Assembly: GCA_023512435.1 (NCBI GenBank)
Contig: JAILZP010000002.1
Coordinates: forward strand, 96,711-160,710
Length of the DNA: 64,000 bases
Reading direction: 5' to 3'
DNA from: Peptococcaceae bacterium
Lineage (GTDB): Bacteria; Bacillota; Desulfotomaculia; Desulfotomaculales; Desulfocucumaceae
Part shown: piece after piece, positions 52,277 to 61,081 of the stretch
Position numbering within the stretch: the stretch's first letter is position 1
How the letters are laid out: every line of letters begins with the position of its first letter
The notes under the pieces: generated by a model
Seen by the model: only the letters and a program-made list of their open reading frames with translations
Told to the model about the DNA's origin: nothing
Databases searched by the model: none
Program-made: the position numbers and the translations under genes

Positions 52277-52582
52277 TCAGGAATCTTCCCGGGCCATCAT
52301 TTCCTCCCAGGTATCGGCCACCTTTTCCCATTCCTCGTCATCTTCAATATCCACCAAGATCTCGTTTCCTTCTTCATCCTGGGCAAATTTCAGGATTATG
52401 GCCTCATCGGACTCCTCTTCATCGACAGGAAGCAGGATAGCGTACTCGGAACCGTCCAGTTCTATTATATCTATTACGGTAAAGTCCTTTTCCTCCCCGT
52501 TATCGTCGATAAGCGTGATCACCTCTTCGCATTCCCCGCAGTTGCATCCGTCATCATGGCCGTGGTGCGGCAACTTGCTCAC
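52277..52582 (-). CDS. DUF1292 family protein (YrzB-like)
   Basis: A 101-residue acidic protein. ITLIDDNGEEKDFTVIDIIE and YAILLPVDEEESDEAIILKF are the DUF1292 core. An N-terminal HHGHDDGCNCGEC adds a possible metal site not found in every member. The gene is conserved next to ruvX, ireB and alaS in Firmicutes (YrzB in Bacillus). Molecular function unknown. Confidence 0.9.
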   Translation of the reverse strand: MSKLPHHGHDDGCNCGECEEVITLIDDNGEEKDFTVIDIIELDGSEYAILLPVDEEESDEAIILKFAQDEEGNEILVDIEDDEEWEKVADTWEEMMAREDS

Positions 52583-52645
52583 CTCTAATCAAAAAAGTTG
52601 AAGATATTTTATCCTTTCGGCATATGATTGTCAAGAAAAGCCGTC

Positions 52646-53077
52646 TCAGTCCGCCGGGGACTTTCTTCCCCTGGAATCAAGGTATCCCTGAAGTATCACC
52701 GCCGCTGCCATCTTGTCAATATTTTTTTTTCTTTTGGCCCTGCTCATACCGGCATCCAGAAGTATCCTTTCGGCTGAAACGGTGCTAAGCCTCTCGTCCC
52801 ACATCTCCACCGGCAGCCCCAGCTCTTGCCTGATCATGCCCGCATACTCAACGGCCTTCCGGCCGCGATCACCCAGCGTGCCGTTCATATTCCGGGGCAG
52901 CCCCAGAATGATCATTTCCACCCCGTAATGTTCAATTAATTCTTTCAGCCTCCGGATTTCCCCGGCTTTATTCTCTCCCCGGCGGATGACCTCCACAGCC
53001 TGGGCGGTCCAGCCCATGGGATCGCTCACCGCCACGCCGATGGTTTTGTCTCCGAGATCCAGGCCCATTACGCGCAT
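52646..53077 (-). CDS. ruvX: Putative pre-16S rRNA nuclease / Holliday junction resolvase-like RuvX (YqgF)
   Basis: RNase H-fold nuclease of the YqgF family, about 143 residues. RVMGLDLGDKTIGVAVSDPM gives the first catalytic Asp; later conserved parts are MIILGLPRNMNGTLGDRG, WDERLSTVSAERILL and KKNIDKMAAAVILQGYLDSR. In E. coli the enzyme matures the 5' end of 16S rRNA. ATG at 53077 is chosen by family alignment (MRVMGLDLG); a GTG at 53092 would add five residues. Confidence 0.9.
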   Translation of the reverse strand: MRVMGLDLGDKTIGVAVSDPMGWTAQAVEVIRRGENKAGEIRRLKELIEHYGVEMIILGLPRNMNGTLGDRGRKAVEYAGMIRQELGLPVEMWDERLSTVSAERILLDAGMSRAKRKKNIDKMAAAVILQGYLDSRGRKSPAD

Positions 53078-53235
53078 ATCCTCACCGTACACTTTGAGAG
53101 CCGGGAAACTATAATCCGGGGGCCGGGAAAAAACGCCCTATAAATTATATTCTGAAACGCTGCTTTCATTCCCTTAAAATACTGCTTCCCGGCTTTCTTA
53201 TAATCCCCCGGCCGCCGGTTTCCGATTCCCGGTTT

Positions 53236-54183
53236 TCAGATTATTTTTATGCACATGTCCCGGCAGGCTGCGGCGCAGTATCCGCACAGGCGGCACAGGG
53301 ACCGGTCCGCAAAAGCCTTCCCGGCCACCAGGGAAATCGCCCCCTGGCTGCACCTCTCGGCGCACCGGCCGCACCCGCTGCACCAGTCCTCTATGTGAAG
53401 CCTCCTGTCCTTCCGGGAAACGGCCAGTTCAACCTCCGGGGCCACAGGCCTTCCCTCAAACAGGGCTACATTGCAGTCCACTTCCTCCGGGCTCTGCATG
53501 CCCACCGCCAGGGACGCCAGGCCCGGTACGGAGAGGGCGAAGGCCAGGGCCTTTTCCTTTACGCTGATCAGGGCTCCTCCCCCCAGGGCTTTCATGCCGT
53601 ACAGCCCCTTTCCGGCACGGAAGGCCCCGGCTATGGCCGCTTTCATGTCCTCCACCGAACCGTCCCTGATCCCTATGCCCTTCATGTTGATTAATGGGTG
53701 AATGACGTCAAATTCCGGCACCGCCGCCGCAGCCCGCACCCCCCGGACCGAGTGGGTGGATATCCCCACCGCCCTTACGGTCCCCTTCTGTTTCGCCTTC
53801 AGCAGTTCCTCCACGGCTTCCCAGTGGCCCCTGATGGTAAGCTCATTTTCCTGTTCGTGAAGCAGGAATATATCTATGTAATCCCTCCCTGTCTCCCGGA
53901 GAGCCTTTTCGATGCTGCACCGCATGCCTTCGCCGGTGTAGGCGTAAGACTTGGAGGCCAATACCACGCTGCCGGACCGGCCGGCCGTGCCTTCCCTGAT
54001 GTACTCATAGTTGCCGTATAACTCCGCCGTGTCTATGAAATTGACCCCGGCATCAAGGGCGCGCCTGATTATTTTTGCCCCTTCCTTAACAGGCAGGTTG
54101 GCCTGCAGCGGTCCCACCGTCAGGGACCCGAAACAAAGCCGGGACACCCTGATCCCGGTCCGGCCGAGCGTTCTGTACTCCAA
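53236..54183 (-). CDS. Aldo/keto reductase with C-terminal [4Fe-4S] ferredoxin domain
   Basis: A 315-residue fusion. MEYRTLGRTGIRVSRLCFGS, the catalytic Tyr region FIDTAELYGNYEYIREG and DIFLLHEQ make the aldo/keto reductase barrel; the C-terminus carries CSGCGRCAERCSQGAIS and CRLCGYCAAAC, two ferredoxin-type clusters. Such Fe-S AKRs are common in anaerobes and probably exchange electrons with ferredoxin rather than only NADPH. The gene is inserted between ruvX and ireB, which are usually adjacent. Confidence 0.87.
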   Translation of the reverse strand: MEYRTLGRTGIRVSRLCFGSLTVGPLQANLPVKEGAKIIRRALDAGVNFIDTAELYGNYEYIREGTAGRSGSVVLASKSYAYTGEGMRCSIEKALRETGRDYIDIFLLHEQENELTIRGHWEAVEELLKAKQKGTVRAVGISTHSVRGVRAAAAVPEFDVIHPLINMKGIGIRDGSVEDMKAAIAGAFRAGKGLYGMKALGGGALISVKEKALAFALSVPGLASLAVGMQSPEEVDCNVALFEGRPVAPEVELAVSRKDRRLHIEDWCSGCGRCAERCSQGAISLVAGKAFADRSLCRLCGYCAAACRDMCIKII

Positions 54184-54217
54184 TGCGCTTTCACCACGTC
54201 ATTAGCTGCTGGCTTCC

Positions 54218-54238
54218 AGCTGCTAGCCGCTAGCAGCT
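54218..54238. repeat. Perfect inverted repeat AGCTGCTAGC-C-GCTAGCAGCT
   Basis: Ten-base arms with a single-base centre, in a short spacer that also holds several partial copies of the same GCTAGC word (54204-54258). It lies between the ireB stop and the aldo/keto reductase start. It could be a transcript hairpin or a degenerate genome-wide repeat; no T-run follows. Confidence 0.5.
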
Positions 54239-54271
54239 AGTTGCTAGCTTATGGCTGAAATAAACCCTGCT

Positions 54272-54556
54272 TTATCCGCAGGGCTTGGATTCAAGGTAGT
54301 TTTTGAGCAATTCCTCCAGCAGTTCATCCCTTTCCAGCCGCCTGACCAGGCTCCTGGCGTTGTTGTAACTGGTGATGTAGGCGGGGTCACCGGACAGGAG
54401 ATAGCCCACGAGCTGATTGATGGGATTATAACCCTTCTGTTTCAGGGCCGCATAAACTTCGAAGAGAATATCCCTGGCCTGGTTTACTTCTTCTGCCTGC
54501 ACGTTGAACATCATTGTTTCTTCCATATGGTCCCGATCCCTGGTCACGGCATGCAC
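54272..54556 (-). CDS. ireB: IreB family regulatory phosphoprotein (DUF965, YrzL-like)
   Basis: A small helical protein (84-94 residues). [20 protein letters not shown] then [20 protein letters not shown] and [16 protein letters not shown] match IreB, the Enterococcus substrate of the PASTA kinase IreK that affects cephalosporin resistance. It sits directly downstream of alaS, as in most Firmicutes. The start is unsure: GTG at 54556 or 54547 near AAGGGGGG, or the ATG at 54526 ([10 protein letters not shown]), which matches the usual family length. Confidence 0.92.
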   Translation of the reverse strand: MHAVTRDRDHMEETMMFNVQAEEVNQARDILFEVYAALKQKGYNPINQLVGYLLSGDPAYITSYNNARSLVRRLERDELLEELLKNYLESKPCG

Positions 54557-54659
54557 CCCCCTTAAAATAAGAATATAACCCTATTTATAATTCATATTCG
54601 TCCTCTTTCATAGTTTTCCTGTTAATTCACCATTTAGTAACGGCGATAAATTTCACCTT

Positions 54660-57314
54660 CTATTCCCTGAACTGCCCCATGGCCACCTTGTAGGCCATGT
54701 CCAGGGCCTCCTGCAGGCGGGCAGGGTCCTTCCCCCCGGCCTGGGCCATCTCGGGCTTGCCGCCTCCTCCGCCGCCAACCGCGGCCGCTATCTCTTTCAC
54801 CAGCTTCCCGGCGTGCAGCCCCCGCCGGACCAGGTCGGGTGTAACCGCGGCCACCAGGTTCACCTTCTCCCCGGCCACGCTTCCCAGCACCACCACGGCC
54901 GACCCCAGGCGGTCCCGGATCAGGTCGGTCATGGCCCGCAGGCTGTCCATGTCGGGGGAAGACACCCTGGCGGACAGGAACCTGGCGCCTTTCAGGTCCC
55001 TGGCCTTCTCCAGCAGGCTTTGCACCTCGTAACGGGCCAGTTTCGCTCTAAGCCCCTCGGCCTCGCTTTCCAGTTCCCTGACTTCCCGCACCAGGCCTTC
55101 CACCCTCTGCACCACCTCGTGGGGCATGGCCCTGGCGATGCGGGCGATTTCAAGAAGCTGGTCTTCCCTGGCGTTTATGTATTTCAGGGCGCTTTCCCCG
55201 GTCACCGCCTCCACCCGGCGCAGCCCCGCTCCCACCGAACTCTCTCCCAGCAATTTGAACATGCCCACCTCCGCGGTGGAACCGACATGGGTCCCCCCGC
55301 ACAGTTCCAGGCTGAAGTCCCCCATCTTCACCACCCGCACCACGTCGCCGTATTTTTCTCCGAAAAGGGCGGCGGCTCCCAGGGCCCTGGCCTCTTCCAG
55401 GGGCATTTCCGCAACCTCCACCTTCAGATTGGAAAGGACCTCCCTGTTTACCAGCTCCTCGATCCTGCGCAGTTCCTCCCGGGAAACGGCGGTGTAGTGG
55501 GTGAAGTCGAAGCGCAGCCGGTCGGGCTCCACCAGGGAGCCGGCCTGGTTCACGTGGTCTCCCAGGATTTCCTTAAGGGCTTTGTGCAGGAGGTGGGTGG
55601 CCGAGTGGTTCCTGGCCACGGCCCTGCGCCTTTCCCGGTCCACCCGCACCACCACCTGGTCCCCTTTGGCAATCACGCCGCTGCGCACCTTGCCCCGGTG
55701 CACGTGGACCCCCTCCACCGGCTTGAATACCTCGTACACGTCCACCTCCAGGCCGGTGGAGGCGGTTATCCTGGCGTGGTCGGTAACCTGGCCGCCCGCC
55801 TCGGCGTAGCAGGGGGTGACGTCCAGGACTATCTCGACCTCTTCTCCCGCCGCGGCCCTGTCGGCCTCAGCCCCCTCCTTGACCAGGAAAAGAACCTTCG
55901 ATCCGGCCTCCAGGTCGGTATACCCCACAAACCGGGTTTCACCCAGCCGGTCCCTGACGGACCGGTATAGCACATCCCTTTCGGATATGTACTCGGTCTC
56001 CTGGCGGGCGCTGCGGGCCCGCTGCCGCTGCTCCTCCATGGCCTTGGCGAACCCGTCCTCGTTGACGCTCAGCCCCTGCTCACCGGCCATTTCCACCGTC
56101 AGCTCCAGGGGGAAGCCGTAGGTGTCGTACAGCCTGAAGGCGTCCCGTCCGCTTATTTCAAAAATGCCCTGCTCCTTGGCCCCGGCTATCATCCGGTTCA
56201 GCATCTCGGTCCCCTGGGCCAGGGTCTCCCCGAATCTTTCCTCCTCGGTGCGGATGACATTCATCACGCGGTTCCTGTTTTCCGCGAGGTCCGGGTAGGC
56301 GTCCGCCATCTGGCGGATCACGGCGCCGGCCACCTGGTACAGGAAGGGCCGTTCTATGCCCAGGGTCCGCCCGAAGCGCACCGCCCTCCGCAAAAGCCTC
56401 CGGATCACGTATCCCCTGCCCTCGTTGGAGGGAAGCGCCCCGTCGGACACGGCGAAGGTAACCGCCCGGCAGTGGTCGGCGATTACCTTGAGGGCCAGGT
56501 CGGCCCCCCTGTCCCGGCCGTAGACGACCCCCGCCTGGTCCGCGGTGAAGTCCATGATTTCCCTGAAGATGTCGCTGTCAAAGTTGGTGGGCACCTCCTG
56601 GACCACGGAGGCCACCCTCTCAAGTCCCATGCCGGTGTCAATGCCCTTGTTTTCCAGGGGAGTGTACACTCCCTGTTCATCCCTGAAAAACTGGATAAAG
56701 ACCAGGTTCCATATCTCCAGGAAGCGGTCGCAGTCGCAGCCCACGCCGCATCCTTCCTTCCCGCAGCCCCTGGCCTCGCCCAGGTCCACGTATATTTCAG
56801 AACAGGGCCCGCAGGGGCCCACCCCGATTTCCCAGAAGTTGGTGTCCTTGTCCATCCGGACTATGCGGTCCGGCCTGATACCCACGTCCCTGTGCCAGAT
56901 TTCAAAGGCCTCGTCGTCGTCCAGGTAGATGGTGATCCACAGCCGGTCCGCGGGCAGGCCGAGGTGCCTGGTGACATACTCCCAGGCCCAGGGGATGGCT
57001 TCCTTTTTAAAGTAATCCCCGAAGGAAAAGTTTCCCAGCATCTCAAAAAAAGTATGGTGCCTGGCGGTCCGCCCCACCGAGTCGATGTCCGGGGTGCGCA
57101 GGCACTTCTGGCAGGTGGTCACCCGGCGGGTGGGAGGTTTTGCCGCCCCGGTAAAATATGGTTTGAAGGGAACCATGCCCGCCGCCGTCCACAGGAGGCT
57201 CGGGTCGTTGCCGGGAATAAGCGAGGAGCTGGGCAGTATCTGGTGCCCCCTGGCCTCGAAAAATTTTAGAAAACTTTCCCTGATCTGGCTCCCGGTTACT
57301 ATCTTGCCTTTCAA
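54660..57314 (-). CDS. alaS: Alanyl-tRNA synthetase
   Basis: Class II synthetase charging tRNA-Ala, about 884 residues. The catalytic domain has TGSQIRESFLKFFEARGHQI and the AlaRS motif TTCQKCLRTPDIDSVGRTAR with HHTFFEMLGNFSFGDYFKKE. The editing domain carries HSATHLLHKAL (HxxxH) and LCGGTHVGSTAEVGMF (Cys and His zinc ligands). The C-Ala domain ends with GGGGGGKPEMAQAGGKDPAR. The TTG at 57314 follows GGGGTGA at good distance; a TTG at 57332 would add six residues. Only about 110 bases separate it from the permease gene upstream and no T-box leader is visible. Confidence 0.96.
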   Translation of the reverse strand: MKGKIVTGSQIRESFLKFFEARGHQILPSSSLIPGNDPSLLWTAAGMVPFKPYFTGAAKPPTRRVTTCQKCLRTPDIDSVGRTARHHTFFEMLGNFSFGDYFKKEAIPWAWEYVTRHLGLPADRLWITIYLDDDEAFEIWHRDVGIRPDRIVRMDKDTNFWEIGVGPCGPCSEIYVDLGEARGCGKEGCGVGCDCDRFLEIWNLVFIQFFRDEQGVYTPLENKGIDTGMGLERVASVVQEVPTNFDSDIFREIMDFTADQAGVVYGRDRGADLALKVIADHCRAVTFAVSDGALPSNEGRGYVIRRLLRRAVRFGRTLGIERPFLYQVAGAVIRQMADAYPDLAENRNRVMNVIRTEEERFGETLAQGTEMLNRMIAGAKEQGIFEISGRDAFRLYDTYGFPLELTVEMAGEQGLSVNEDGFAKAMEEQRQRARSARQETEYISERDVLYRSVRDRLGETRFVGYTDLEAGSKVLFLVKEGAEADRAAAGEEVEIVLDVTPCYAEAGGQVTDHARITASTGLEVDVYEVFKPVEGVHVHRGKVRSGVIAKGDQVVVRVDRERRRAVARNHSATHLLHKALKEILGDHVNQAGSLVEPDRLRFDFTHYTAVSREELRRIEELVNREVLSNLKVEVAEMPLEEARALGAAALFGEKYGDVVRVVKMGDFSLELCGGTHVGSTAEVGMFKLLGESSVGAGLRRVEAVTGESALKYINAREDQLLEIARIARAMPHEVVQRVEGLVREVRELESEAEGLRAKLARYEVQSLLEKARDLKGARFLSARVSSPDMDSLRAMTDLIRDRLGSAVVVLGSVAGEKVNLVAAVTPDLVRRGLHAGKLVKEIAAAVGGGGGGKPEMAQAGGKDPARLQEALDMAYKVAMGQFRE

Positions 57315-57443
57315 CTGATTCACCCCAAACAATATACTTCCTTATTTTTCCATTTATTATTTTATGCGGTATAATTATACAAATACAATCATACAGTGTC
57401 AAGGATTGATAAGGGGTCCAGGGCAAACAGCCGGACATTTTTC

Positions 57444-58481
57444 TCAAAGCCTTCGCCAGGCGAAGGCAATCAGTATCTTCAGTATTGCCGCCGCCGGCAC
57501 CGCCAGGAGCATGCCCGGGAGCCCGGATATTTTCCCGGCCACCAGCAGGGCCAGGATAACCGCCAGGGGGTGCAGGCCCACCCTGTCCCCCAGCACCTTG
57601 GGGGAAATGACGCTGCCCTCCAGTTGCTGGATGATTAAAAACGCCAGCACCACCTTCAGGGCCAGCCACTTGGACTTCAGCAGGGCCAGGGAAACCGCCG
57701 GCAGGGCCCCGATGAAGGGGCCGAAATAGGGAATCAGCTCGGTCAGGCCGGCAAACACCCCCAGCACCAGGGGGAACTCCACGCCGAGGAGGAACATGGC
57801 CAGGCCGGTGAGAGTCCCAACAATGACGCAGACAAGCAGGTACCCCCTGATATAGCTGTCCAGCACCCGGTTTATCTCACCGGCCAGGATGACCGCGTCG
57901 GCCTGCCAGCGGTGCGGGACCAGGGAAAAAAAGTCCTCCTTGAAGCGGCAGAAATCCCTGAGCAGGTAAAAGGCCAGCACCGGGGCCAGCAGTATGCTGA
58001 GAATCTGTTCCAGCACTCCCACGATGCCCGACATGGCCCGGCTCACCAGTCCCAGCACCCTCTGCTCCAGCCAGCCGATCCGGTCGTCAATAATCCTTCT
58101 TATTTCGTCGGGCAGGCCGGCCCTGGCGTAGCGGGACTCGATGTCCCGGCTGATCTTCTGGACCTGTCCGGCATAGGCCGGGACTGCTTCCACCAGGCCG
58201 TTCAGCTGCCCCACCATGCGGGGGACCCCGTAGAGAGCGGCGGCGGCGGCAATTATGGCGGCCGCCGCGTATACCAGGAGAATGGCCCAGGTCCGGCCGG
58301 TCCCCCTGCTTTCCAGCCTGTCCACCAGGGGATTGAAGAGGTAGAAGATCACCCCGGCCAGCAGGAACGACACGATGATCCCCCGGACGAGGAACACTCC
58401 GTATAAAGAGAGTATGATCAGGAGGCCGGCCAATGCCTTTCTGTATTTGCCTCTGTTATTCCACCAGGGCAAGTCATCCAC
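57444..58481 (-). CDS. AI-2E / PerM-family permease (YrrI-like)
   Basis: A 345-residue membrane protein of the AI-2 exporter-like superfamily, with about eight spans. LIILSLYGVFLVRGIIVSFL opens it; the conserved middle and end contain LVPHRWQADAV, GVFAGLTELIPYFGPFIGAL and GDRVGLHPLAVILALLVAGK. Members export small signals, Na+ or organic acids; in Firmicutes this copy is conserved next to alaS (yrrI). Confidence 0.88.
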   Translation of the reverse strand: MDDLPWWNNRGKYRKALAGLLIILSLYGVFLVRGIIVSFLLAGVIFYLFNPLVDRLESRGTGRTWAILLVYAAAAIIAAAAALYGVPRMVGQLNGLVEAVPAYAGQVQKISRDIESRYARAGLPDEIRRIIDDRIGWLEQRVLGLVSRAMSGIVGVLEQILSILLAPVLAFYLLRDFCRFKEDFFSLVPHRWQADAVILAGEINRVLDSYIRGYLLVCVIVGTLTGLAMFLLGVEFPLVLGVFAGLTELIPYFGPFIGALPAVSLALLKSKWLALKVVLAFLIIQQLEGSVISPKVLGDRVGLHPLAVILALLVAGKISGLPGMLLAVPAAAILKILIAFAWRRL

Positions 58482-58567
58482 CTGCCGGTTCGTACTTCAG
58501 CCGCCCTTGGCCGTTCAAAGAAGAAAAGTGAGGAATCCGCCCCCACTTCCGCTATTTCATCATTTTA

Positions 58568-58741
58568 TTAATAAAGAGATTTATTATGCGGGTCGAAAGC
58601 CACCAGGCTTCCGTCCTCGGCCAGCTCGTAAACCTGGACGCCTTCCTTGCCGATCCGGAATTCAACACAGCAGTCCCAGCAGTAATACTGGTCCATGCCT
58701 ACCTTGCCGGTGGCCTTCCCTCCGCACACAGGGCAAAACAA
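58568..58741 (-). CDS. Small zinc-ribbon-like protein, 57 residues
   Basis: A short gene supported by GGGAGG nine bases upstream of a TTG start. The product MFCPVCGGKATGKVG-MDQYYCWDCCVEF has CxxC and CxxCC pairs, a zinc ribbon, then a short strand-rich tail (VQVYELAEDGSLVAFD). A close-packed neighbour of the alaS-permease block on the same strand. It may be a nucleic-acid- or protein-binding accessory; no named family recognised. Confidence 0.68.
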   Translation of the reverse strand: MFCPVCGGKATGKVGMDQYYCWDCCVEFRIGKEGVQVYELAEDGSLVAFDPHNKSLY

Positions 58742-58847
58742 AAATTACCGCCTCCCGATTATTCATGCTGAATAGTATAACCGGATTAAACAAGAAAAAT
58801 GCGCCTTCCGGCGCCGGTACCGGATGATCGCAAGTGCCGCCGCGCAT

Positions 58848-60251
58848 TTATCTGTTCTCTGGCGGACGGACCGTCCGCCCCCCCTTCTCCATGCGATTGT
58901 TTATCGCCTTGAGGACCACGGCCAGAACCAGGGCAATGGCCGACGTGCCCGCCAGCGCGGCAAAGACGGGTAAATAATACCAGGCCAGGAGATAACCCGT
59001 GCATATGACTATCGACATCAGCATCAAGGGAAATGCTATTTTCATAAAGCCAAGAAAGCTGATACTCGTTCCTCTTTTCTCCGCCATCCCGATCACCACA
59101 ACGTTCGCCGAGGCCCCTATGATTGTACCGTTGCCTCCCAGGCAGGCGCCCAGGGACAGCGACCACCAGAGGAAATTTATGTTTTCCAAATTTCCGATCC
59201 TGCCCATGTCTTGAATGAGGGGAATCATGGTGGCCACGAAAGGAATGTTGTCGACAAAGGAGGATGCGACGGCGGCAATCCAGAGGATGAGCAAACCCGT
59301 GGAAGCAACATCTCCTCCGGTCACCTCCAGGGAATAACCGGCCAGAGCCTCAATCACCCCCACATGCTCCAGCGCCCCCACAATAATGAACAAACCGGCG
59401 AAAAAGAATATTACAGGCCATTCAACAGCATGCAAAGCATGTCCGGGGTCCTGCCGGGAAAGAAGCAACAGCAGGCTGGCCCCGCTCAGGGCAATCACCG
59501 ATGATTCCAGGTGAACAAACTGGTGAAGAGCGAAACCCGCAATGGTCAAAAACAGGACAAACAAGGATTTTTTCAAAAGTACGGGGTCTTTTATCTCGTC
59601 CTGTTCATTCAGGTTCATTATATTTTTTTGCAGTTCCGGGGTGGTCACCAACTGCTTCCTGTAGACAACAACCAGGATAAAGACGGTCAGCACGTAGACA
59701 ACCGCCACCACCGGAGTAAGGTTTATCACAAAATCCAAAAAGCCCAGCCCCGTTGCGCTGCCGATCATAATGTTCGGCGGGTCGCCGATGAGGGTGGCGG
59801 TGCCGCCTATATTGGAGGCTATAATTTCGACGATGAGAAACGGTATCGGGCTTACTTCCAGCTTTTTGGCTATGGCAAAGGTTACCGGGACGATCAGAAG
59901 GACCGTTGTGACGTTGTCCAGCAAAGCGGAAAGGACGGCCGTCACCAGGGCAAGGGCAGTCATTATTTTCAGGGGCTGGCCGTTCGACTGTTTGGCCGAC
60001 TTGATGGCCAGGTATTCAAAAACACCGGTCTGCCTGGTTATGCCAACGATAACCATCATCCCCACCAGCAGGCCGATAGTATTAAAGTCAATGGCTTTCA
60101 CCGCCCCCCCGACGGACAGAATCCCGGTCAAAACCATGACAGCCGCGCCCACCAGGGCAACCGTGGTTCTGTGGATTTTCTCCGAAACAATAATCGCATA
60201 TGAAATTAAAAAAACCGAGGTCGCCAGCCATACCTGAATACTCACGTCCAT
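58848..60251 (-). CDS. ArsB/NhaD-family ion transporter
   Basis: A 467-residue integral membrane protein with about eleven spans. IGGTATLIGDPPNIMIGSAT and LGGNGTIIGASANVVVIGMA are the paired signature loops of the ion-transporter (IT) superfamily, as in NhaD Na+/H+ antiporters and ArsB. VSEKIHRTTVALVGAAVMVL is typical at the N-terminus. ATG at 60251 with GGGGAGG upstream; the longer frame to 60467 adds non-conserved leader residues. No ArsR or ArsC gene is nearby, so NhaD-like Na+ transport is more likely than arsenite export. Confidence 0.85.
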   Translation of the reverse strand: MDVSIQVWLATSVFLISYAIIVSEKIHRTTVALVGAAVMVLTGILSVGGAVKAIDFNTIGLLVGMMVIVGITRQTGVFEYLAIKSAKQSNGQPLKIMTALALVTAVLSALLDNVTTVLLIVPVTFAIAKKLEVSPIPFLIVEIIASNIGGTATLIGDPPNIMIGSATGLGFLDFVINLTPVVAVVYVLTVFILVVVYRKQLVTTPELQKNIMNLNEQDEIKDPVLLKKSLFVLFLTIAGFALHQFVHLESSVIALSGASLLLLLSRQDPGHALHAVEWPVIFFFAGLFIIVGALEHVGVIEALAGYSLEVTGGDVASTGLLILWIAAVASSFVDNIPFVATMIPLIQDMGRIGNLENINFLWWSLSLGACLGGNGTIIGASANVVVIGMAEKRGTSISFLGFMKIAFPLMLMSIVICTGYLLAWYYLPVFAALAGTSAIALVLAVVLKAINNRMEKGGRTVRPPENR

Positions 60252-60355
60252 ATAGTCCTCCCCTTTCAAGAAATAATTTAATACGGGTGTCCACATCCAG
60301 CCATATTCATCCGATATCGAACACAACCCCAGCCAACTATACTGTCCGCTGCCCG

Positions 60356-60883
60356 TCACAATTCTATCTTCCCGGCCGATCCCGCAGTTGTATATAAGCC
60401 TGAAAAACCGTTGGCAATAATATAAGCAGACCGCGTGCCTTTTAAGGCTTTTATTCGGTTGATCCAAAAAATGTAATATGTACTTCCATCTTCCTCAATA
60501 TGATGTTTTTGGATCATTGCGAAAAGTGTTTCCCGATTTCGCTCCGCACAAATCTTTTTTCCCGTTTCGTTGTTGTAAATGGTCCGCTTTATAGGGATCG
60601 GGCAGTCCTTTTTGGGCCGGAAGGCCATCTCCAGGGAAATTATAAAAGATAACCTGGCGCTGCCGCTGGTATAGCGGGAAAGGGAATTGCAAAGGGAAAG
60701 CATATCCTTCAGCTCACCCAGCATCTTTTCAGCATTCTCCGGGGAGGTCCGGCTTAAATTGGCAAGGTTTACAAGTTCCATCTGCTTTACCTTTTTTCCC
60801 AGACGAAAGCATTTCATAAATCTCAAATACCGGTATTGCTTTCCCCTGTACCTTACGGACACGATCCTGAAGTACAAAACCAT
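60356..60883 (-). CDS. IS1634-type transposase N-terminal-like orphan protein
   Basis: A 175-residue frame. Its first 60 residues (YFRIVSVRYRGKQYRYLRFM, then FRLGKKVKQMELVNLANLS) resemble the N-terminal beta-domain of IS4/IS1634 transposases. The rest has no DDE catalytic core and does not resemble the family. It is less GC-rich than its neighbours, with a poor ribosome binding site (G-run abutting the ATG). It may be a remnant of a mobile element, or a host protein that reused the domain. It separates leader RNA copy A from the NhaD-like gene. Confidence 0.45.
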   Translation of the reverse strand: MVLYFRIVSVRYRGKQYRYLRFMKCFRLGKKVKQMELVNLANLSRTSPENAEKMLGELKDMLSLCNSLSRYTSGSARLSFIISLEMAFRPKKDCPIPIKRTIYNNETGKKICAERNRETLFAMIQKHHIEEDGSTYYIFWINRIKALKGTRSAYIIANGFSGLYTTAGSAGKIEL

Positions 60884-60918
60884 CCCCCCGCACCGGACGA
60901 CCTTATTTCTCGGGACAT

Positions 60919-60990
60919 ATAAAAAGGGCGGGCATCCCTTAAGATTACCCACCCCAGTAATCAACCTTGAAACCTCCGACGAGGCCAACC
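60919..60990 (-). promoter_or_regulatory. Structured leader RNA, copy A (candidate riboswitch)
   Basis: On the minus strand: GGTTGG, hairpin P1 (CCTC/GAGG, 60973-60984), conserved TTTCAAG, hairpin P2 (GATTAC/GTAATC, 60943-60962) with a GGGTGG loop, then a terminator-like AAGGG/CCCTT stem followed by TTTTT (60921-60940). Copy B at 62602-62672 has the same layout with compensatory changes in P1 and a U-G change in P2. It lies upstream of the orphan frame at 60356 and, beyond it, of the NhaD-like transporter. Confidence 0.6.
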
Positions 60991-61081
60991 GAAAAATACC
61001 CAGTATTTTTTTGTTTTTTTAGACACCTGTCCCGGCAGAACCGCATCCCGGATATAAAACCTTCCCGGAATGAACGGTCTG

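Noticed and set aside
57315..57443. Possible T-box leader for alaS
   Set aside because: The gap is only about 110 bases and lacks the T-box sequence or a specifier stem; no terminator hairpin seen.
58375..58827. 150-codon plus-strand frame
   Set aside because: Covers the start of the permease gene and the small zinc-ribbon gene in antisense; no ribosome binding site and no domain.
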